A stretch of DNA of 16,270 bases, taken from positions 1-16,270 of the forward strand of contig JAAYMP010000094.1 in the NCBI GenBank assembly GCA_012521315.1, in the 5' to 3' direction. Below are positions 13,321 through 16,270 of the stretch, piece after piece (positions within the stretch are counted from its first letter, which is position 1; every line of letters begins with the position of its first letter). The DNA is from Bacillota bacterium (GTDB lineage Bacteria > Bacillota > UBA4882 > UBA10575). Below the pieces are notes generated by a model. It searched no databases, was not told the DNA's origin, and saw nothing but the letters and a program-made list of their open reading frames with translations. The position numbers and the translations under genes were made by a program.

Positions 13321-14043
13321 ATGGGGAAACGGCAAAGGCTCGATAAAATTCTGTCCCACGCCGGTTGTGGGTCGCGGCGGGAAGTAAGGGACCTCCTGCG
13401 CGCCCGGCGGGTCATGGTAAACGGGCGGGTAGTGACCGGAGGTGAGCTTGGGATCGACCCGGAGCAAGCTTCGGTGCTGGTTGACGGGCAGCCCGTCCAA
13501 TACCGGGAATTTACTTATCTGATGCTGAACAAACCGGCCGGTTACCTTACGGCGACGAGGGACCGGAATGCCCCCACCGTTCTAGACTTGGTTCCAGAGC
13601 GTTGGCGGGTGCGGCGGCTGGCGCCGGTCGGCAGGTTGGATAAAGATACGGAAGGGCTTTTGCTCTTGACCAATGACGGGCCTTTGGCCCACCGCCTTTT
13701 GGCTCCCGCTTCCCGGATTCCCAAGACCTACCTGGTCCGGGTGGACAAACCGGTAACGCCGGAGGACCTGCAAAGCTTGGCGGCCGGGGTGGTCCTGGAT
13801 GATGGATACTGGACCCTGCCGGCGCAAGTCCGGCCGGTCAATGAGGGAAATACGGAGTTGGAATTAACGATTTATGAGGGGAAATATCACCAAGTGAAAA
13901 GGATGCTAAAGGCCGTCGGTAAACAGGTGCGCTATCTCCAGCGCCGGACGATGGGGCCTCTGGTTCTTGATCCGGACTTAGGGCTCGGGGCCTGCCGGGA
14001 GTTGACGGCGGAGGAGATTGCGCGTTTGAAGACAATTGGCTAA
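13321..14043 (+). CDS. RsuA/RluB-family rRNA pseudouridine synthase
   Basis: This 240-residue protein has an N-terminal S4 RNA-binding domain (RLDKILSHAGCGSRREVRDLLRARRVMVNGRVV, 6-38). A pseudouridine synthase domain follows: YLMLNKPAGYLTA (66-78), GRLDKDTEGLLLLTNDG (104-120) with catalytic Asp107, and the late YEGKYHQVKRMLKAVGKQVRYLQR. This is the RsuA/RluB/RluE/RluF family, and the particular rRNA site cannot be assigned. ATG 13321 follows GGGGAG at 13308-13313. An in-frame ATG at 13294 and a longer frame into the preceding gene lack support. It lies 62 bases after the methyltransferase and probably in the same transcript. Confidence 0.92.
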   Translation: MGKRQRLDKILSHAGCGSRREVRDLLRARRVMVNGRVVTGGELGIDPEQASVLVDGQPVQYREFTYLMLNKPAGYLTATRDRNAPTVLDLVPERWRVRRLAPVGRLDKDTEGLLLLTNDGPLAHRLLAPASRIPKTYLVRVDKPVTPEDLQSLAAGVVLDDGYWTLPAQVRPVNEGNTELELTIYEGKYHQVKRMLKAVGKQVRYLQRRTMGPLVLDPDLGLGACRELTAEEIARLKTIG

Positions 14044-14073
14044 AGGAAAAATGCACGCTGGAATCAAAATTCT

Positions 14074-14094
14074 GTTATATCTATGATTAATCAT
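14074..14094 (+). promoter_or_regulatory. Possible extended -10 with adjoining 12-bp palindrome upstream of the DUF368 gene
   Basis: TG-T-TATATC (14073-14081) resembles an extended -10 with no -35. ATGATTAATCAT (14083-14094) is a perfect palindrome lying where transcription would begin, an operator-like arrangement. Neither is proven. Confidence 0.3.
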
Positions 14095-14149
14095 TTGGCG
14101 GCGTTTTGGGATCGATCAATATTGCGGCCAAGAAGGAAAAAGATGGTGG

Positions 14150-15004
14150 ATGCGGATGAAGCGGAAGAAAACCGCTTATGTTGACGGATTGAACGAATTT
14201 ATTAAAAAGACCCTGGTTGGACTGGTGTTGGGCATCGCGTGGGTGACGCCCGGACTTAGCGCCGGGATTATTACGGCCGCCACTGGACTTTATGAACCGA
14301 TTATCCATGCGCTCGTCAACTTGCCGAGAGAGTACCGGAAAAGTATCCGCTTCCTTTTCCCCTTGGGGCTGGGCACCGGTTGCGGGATCCTGCTTTTCAG
14401 CCGGGTGATGCAAGAACTGCTTGTGGTCGCCAGATATCCGGTCCTTTATTTGTTTCTGGGGCTGGTGGCCGGCGGGGTCCCGGCCCTGTTTAAAGAAGCG
14501 AACCAGCATGGTTTCAGGCTGTGCTTTGGCGGGGCGGCGCTCTTTACTTTCGGCCTTGTCATGCTTACCGGACAACTGATCTCCGGGTTTTCCGGGACGA
14601 ACGGGCCGGCCGCGTTGAATAGCTTCACCGCGCTCCTCAGTGGCGCGATTTTGGCTTTTGGTTCCGTCGTGCCGGGAATCAGCGCTTCATTGATCTTGGT
14701 GTATCTTGGCCTTTATGAGCAGTTCCTGGCGGCTTTCACCGGTTTTAACCTGCGGGTTTTGGCCTTAATGGGGGTGGGGTTTGCGCTCTTTGCCTTGTTC
14801 CTGTTGAAGCTGGTCGCTTTGCTCTTTCGGAAATACCGGGGTTTTGCCTATTACGGGGTTCTGGGTGTCTTGGTCGGGTCCATGGTGCTTACCTTCCCGG
14901 GTATTCGCCCCGGGATGAATCTGGTGCTGGATCTGCTTCTCTTTTCGGCCGGGGCCGCTCTTAGTTTTGGGACGGTGCATGTCTCCCGGCAAGATAAGAG
15001 ATAG
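14150..15004 (+). CDS. DUF368 membrane protein, putative polyprenyl-phosphate transporter
   Basis: This 284-residue multi-pass membrane protein shows two family repeats: GLVLGIAWVTPGLSAGIITAATGLYEPII (24-52), and about 150 residues later FGSVVPGISASLILVYLGLYEQFL. The repeated WVTPGLSAG / VVPGISAS motifs are the hallmark of DUF368. Members of this family (PopT) have been reported to move undecaprenyl phosphate across the membrane for reuse in wall synthesis; that role here is by family. Hydrophobic segments suggest about 8-10 spans. ATG 14150 and ATG 14156 are both possible starts. AAGGA at 14133-14137 and GGTGG at 14145-14149 are the candidate ribosome-binding sites. It converges on the zinc-ribbon gene at a shared terminator. 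Confidence 0.9.
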   Translation: MRMKRKKTAYVDGLNEFIKKTLVGLVLGIAWVTPGLSAGIITAATGLYEPIIHALVNLPREYRKSIRFLFPLGLGTGCGILLFSRVMQELLVVARYPVLYLFLGLVAGGVPALFKEANQHGFRLCFGGAALFTFGLVMLTGQLISGFSGTNGPAALNSFTALLSGAILAFGSVVPGISASLILVYLGLYEQFLAAFTGFNLRVLALMGVGFALFALFLLKLVALLFRKYRGFAYYGVLGVLVGSMVLTFPGIRPGMNLVLDLLLFSAGAALSFGTVHVSRQDKR

Positions 15005-15006
15005 AA

Positions 15007-15036
15007 AAAACTCCTTCACGAAACTGAAGGAGTTTT
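15007..15036. terminator. Bidirectional terminator between convergent genes
   Basis: AAAACTCCTTCA (15007-15018) pairs with TGAAGGAGTTTT (15025-15036) around a six-base loop. A-run on the left and T-run on the right let it work for the DUF368 gene (plus) and for the zinc-ribbon gene (minus). Confidence 0.88.
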
Positions 15037-15044
15037 GATTTGCC

Positions 15045-15341
15045 CTAATTCTGGTTTCGGTGTTGGGCGTAACAATCACGGCAATAGACCGGCCGGTCGC
15101 CGCTGGGCTGGAACGGCACCTGGGTGGTGGCGTGGCAATCGGCACAGACGGCAGTGTACAATTTCCGCGGCGCTTGCGAACCGCGCGAACTGGCGTTTCG
15201 CTGTTTGCGCTCCGCCCGGCACTGGGGACAACGGCCCGGTTCGTTGGTGAACCCTTTCTCGGCATAGAACTCTTGTTCAGAAGCGGAAAAGACGAAAGAG
15301 TTGCCGCAGTCGCGGCAGACCATGGTTTTGTCTTGGAACAT
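15045..15341 (-). CDS. Small zinc-ribbon protein with four CxxC pairs
   Basis: This 98-residue soluble protein is rich in paired cysteines. It opens MFQDKTMVCRDCGNSFVFSASEQEFYAEKGF, the pattern of the probable zinc-ribbon (zf-trcl-like) family, with Cys9/Cys12 and Cys38/Cys41 (CPQC) as the first site. A second site is Cys66/Cys69 (CADC) with Cys87/Cys90 in DRPVYCRDCY. Two zinc ions are therefore likely. The function of the family is not established. ATG at 15341 follows GAGGAGGG on the minus strand, 11 bases away. A longer version from an ATG at 15395, with GGTAGGG upstream, is possible but does not fit the usual start of this family. A good promoter lies about 130 bases upstream, giving a long leader. 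Confidence 0.85.
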   Translation of the reverse strand: MFQDKTMVCRDCGNSFVFSASEQEFYAEKGFTNEPGRCPQCRAERKQRNASSRGSQAPRKLYTAVCADCHATTQVPFQPSGDRPVYCRDCYAQHRNQN

Positions 15342-15471
15342 TAAAATTGGAACCCTCCTCATTTTTATTGCCCGGAACGGTTTAGGAGGATGCATAATTT
15401 CCCTACCAATGGAGCAGGTAAAAATGAGAAGGGAAAAAACGCAATCACTAACCTTTCACGTGCGCACCGTT

Positions 15472-15500
15472 AGTATAACACCAAGGCGTCCAAATGTAAA
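15472..15500 (-). promoter_or_regulatory. Sigma-A promoter of the zinc-ribbon gene
   Basis: Reading on the minus strand: TTTACA (15495-15500), 17 bases, TATACT (15472-15477), with an extended -10 TG. This is among the best promoters in the window. ACTAAC/GTTAGT arms (15447-15452 and 15469-15474) overlap its -10. Confidence 0.65.
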
Positions 15501-15548
15501 GTATGAACTGGTGGCGTAAAGGAAAGGACGCAACCGGATTGGTGGTGA

Positions 15549-16142
15549 TCAGCAGTAGGGGGAAAAATGGTTTGGGTCTACTACTTCCCGGTATTTGGCG
15601 ACGAGCAGTTGGATGTCGTGCCAAACATCTATTTTCCGGCGGGGATCCCGGAGTAAAGCCGCCGGGTGGTAGGTCGGGAGGTAATAAACACCGTCCCGGA
15701 TCTGCCATTGCCCCCTTAGACGTGTGATCCCCTGGGGTGTCTTGAGGACTGCTTGGAGGGCCGTGGCCCCCAGCAGAAGAACGATTTTCGGTTTCAAGAT
15801 TTTGATCTGAGCTTCCAAATGCGGCAGGCAGCAAGCACACTCTTGGGCGGTGGGGACCCGGTTGAACGGCGGGCGGCATTTTACCACGTTGTCGATGTAG
15901 GCGTTTACGTTGCGGTCAAAACCGCCGGAGGCCAGAATTTTATCGAGCAACTGACCGGCGGCGCCGACAAACGGACGGCCTTGGTGGTCTTCCTCCGCAC
16001 CGGGACCTTCGCCGATGACGAGGAGGCCGGGGCGGCCTTCGCCGAAGACGACCTGCTGACAACCGTCCCTTAACCGGCAACGCCGGCATAAAAGGACTTC
16101 CTGCTTTAGTTGTTCCAGTTCGTCCAGGATTGTTTGGGACAT
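15549..16142 (-). CDS. Type 4 (iron-sulphur) uracil-DNA glycosylase
   Basis: This 197-residue enzyme removes uracil from DNA in base-excision repair. The family 4 motifs are complete: LLVIGEGPGAEEDHQGRPFVGAAGQLLDKIL (40-70), YIDNVVKCRPPFNRVPT (82-98), IVLLLGATALQAVL and TYHPAALLR. The four cluster-binding cysteines fit positions 19 and 22 (CRRC), 89 (KCRPP) and 105 (CLPHL). The 16-residue spacing of the last pair matches the Thermus enzyme. Length is typical. ATG at 16142 is preceded on the minus strand by GGGGGTGG. No convincing promoter was found in 16143-16270. No terminator separates it from the zinc-ribbon gene downstream, so some read-through is possible. Confidence 0.95.
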   Translation of the reverse strand: MSQTILDELEQLKQEVLLCRRCRLRDGCQQVVFGEGRPGLLVIGEGPGAEEDHQGRPFVGAAGQLLDKILASGGFDRNVNAYIDNVVKCRPPFNRVPTAQECACCLPHLEAQIKILKPKIVLLLGATALQAVLKTPQGITRLRGQWQIRDGVYYLPTYHPAALLRDPRRKIDVWHDIQLLVAKYREVVDPNHFSPYC

Positions 16143-16270
16143 GACAAATCCACCCCCGGAAGATTCTTTCCATTTTATTTCCGCAGCGGGAAAAGAAACC
16201 CTCTTTCCTCTTTTCTTTTCTTTCTCCCGAATTTATGGTAATCTTTTGTTATCAGCTCGTTTTCAGGTTA

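Noticed and set aside
16143..16270. Promoter or start of another gene at the right edge
   Set aside because: Only pyrimidine-rich sequence upstream of the glycosylase gene; no clear -35/-10 pair on either strand and no convincing coding start.

Overview
The window reads as chromosomal DNA of an endospore-forming member of the Firmicutes (Bacillota), GC-rich by eye. Two observations point to the spore-former: an uninterrupted pro-sigma-K gene, and a dipicolinate/lysine cluster in nearly the order known from Bacillus (ymxH-like, dapB, dpaA, dpaB, dapG, dapA). A gene of the LptD/OstA outer-membrane family points to a second, outer membrane. A sporulating diderm lineage, such as the Limnochordia/Hydrogenispora group, would fit both. 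That placement is inference from gene content, not a search result.

Region 1 (1-1370) holds the 3' part of a class B penicillin-binding-protein-like gene. Its three active-site motifs are all replaced, so it looks like a pseudoenzyme. Region 2 (1464-7322) is the sporulation/dipicolinate block: sigK, a YlmC/YmxH PRC-barrel protein, dapB, dpaA, dpaB, dapG and dapA, closed by a clear terminator. DapG and DapA feed aspartate carbon to the dihydrodipicolinate branch point. DapB takes it towards lysine and meso-diaminopimelate, and DpaAB oxidises it to dipicolinate for the spore core. The asd gene, which sits in the Bacillus operon, is absent here. A sigma-K-like promoter precedes dpaA and a sigma-A-like promoter precedes dapG. 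dapG appears to start at AUA.

Region 3 (7326-11428) holds a solitary exported peptide-binding protein, a short remnant of a second copy of its 3' end, an LptD/OstA-like beta-barrel protein, and an orphan DNA methyltransferase. Region 4 (11516-14043) holds tRNA-Ala(CGC) with its own promoter and terminator, then an RsmF/RsmB-type rRNA m5C methyltransferase and an RsuA-family pseudouridine synthase. Region 5 (14076-16142) holds a DUF368 membrane protein (a family linked to undecaprenyl-phosphate transport) that converges on a bidirectional terminator with a minus-strand zinc-ribbon protein, followed by a minus-strand type 4 (Fe-S) uracil-DNA glycosylase.

No CRISPR array, insertion sequence, prophage or defence island was seen. 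The items most worth a second look are the dead PBP, the AUA start of dapG, the coexistence of SigK with an LptD-like protein, the hairpin over the ymxH ribosome-binding site, and the substrate-binding-protein remnant.
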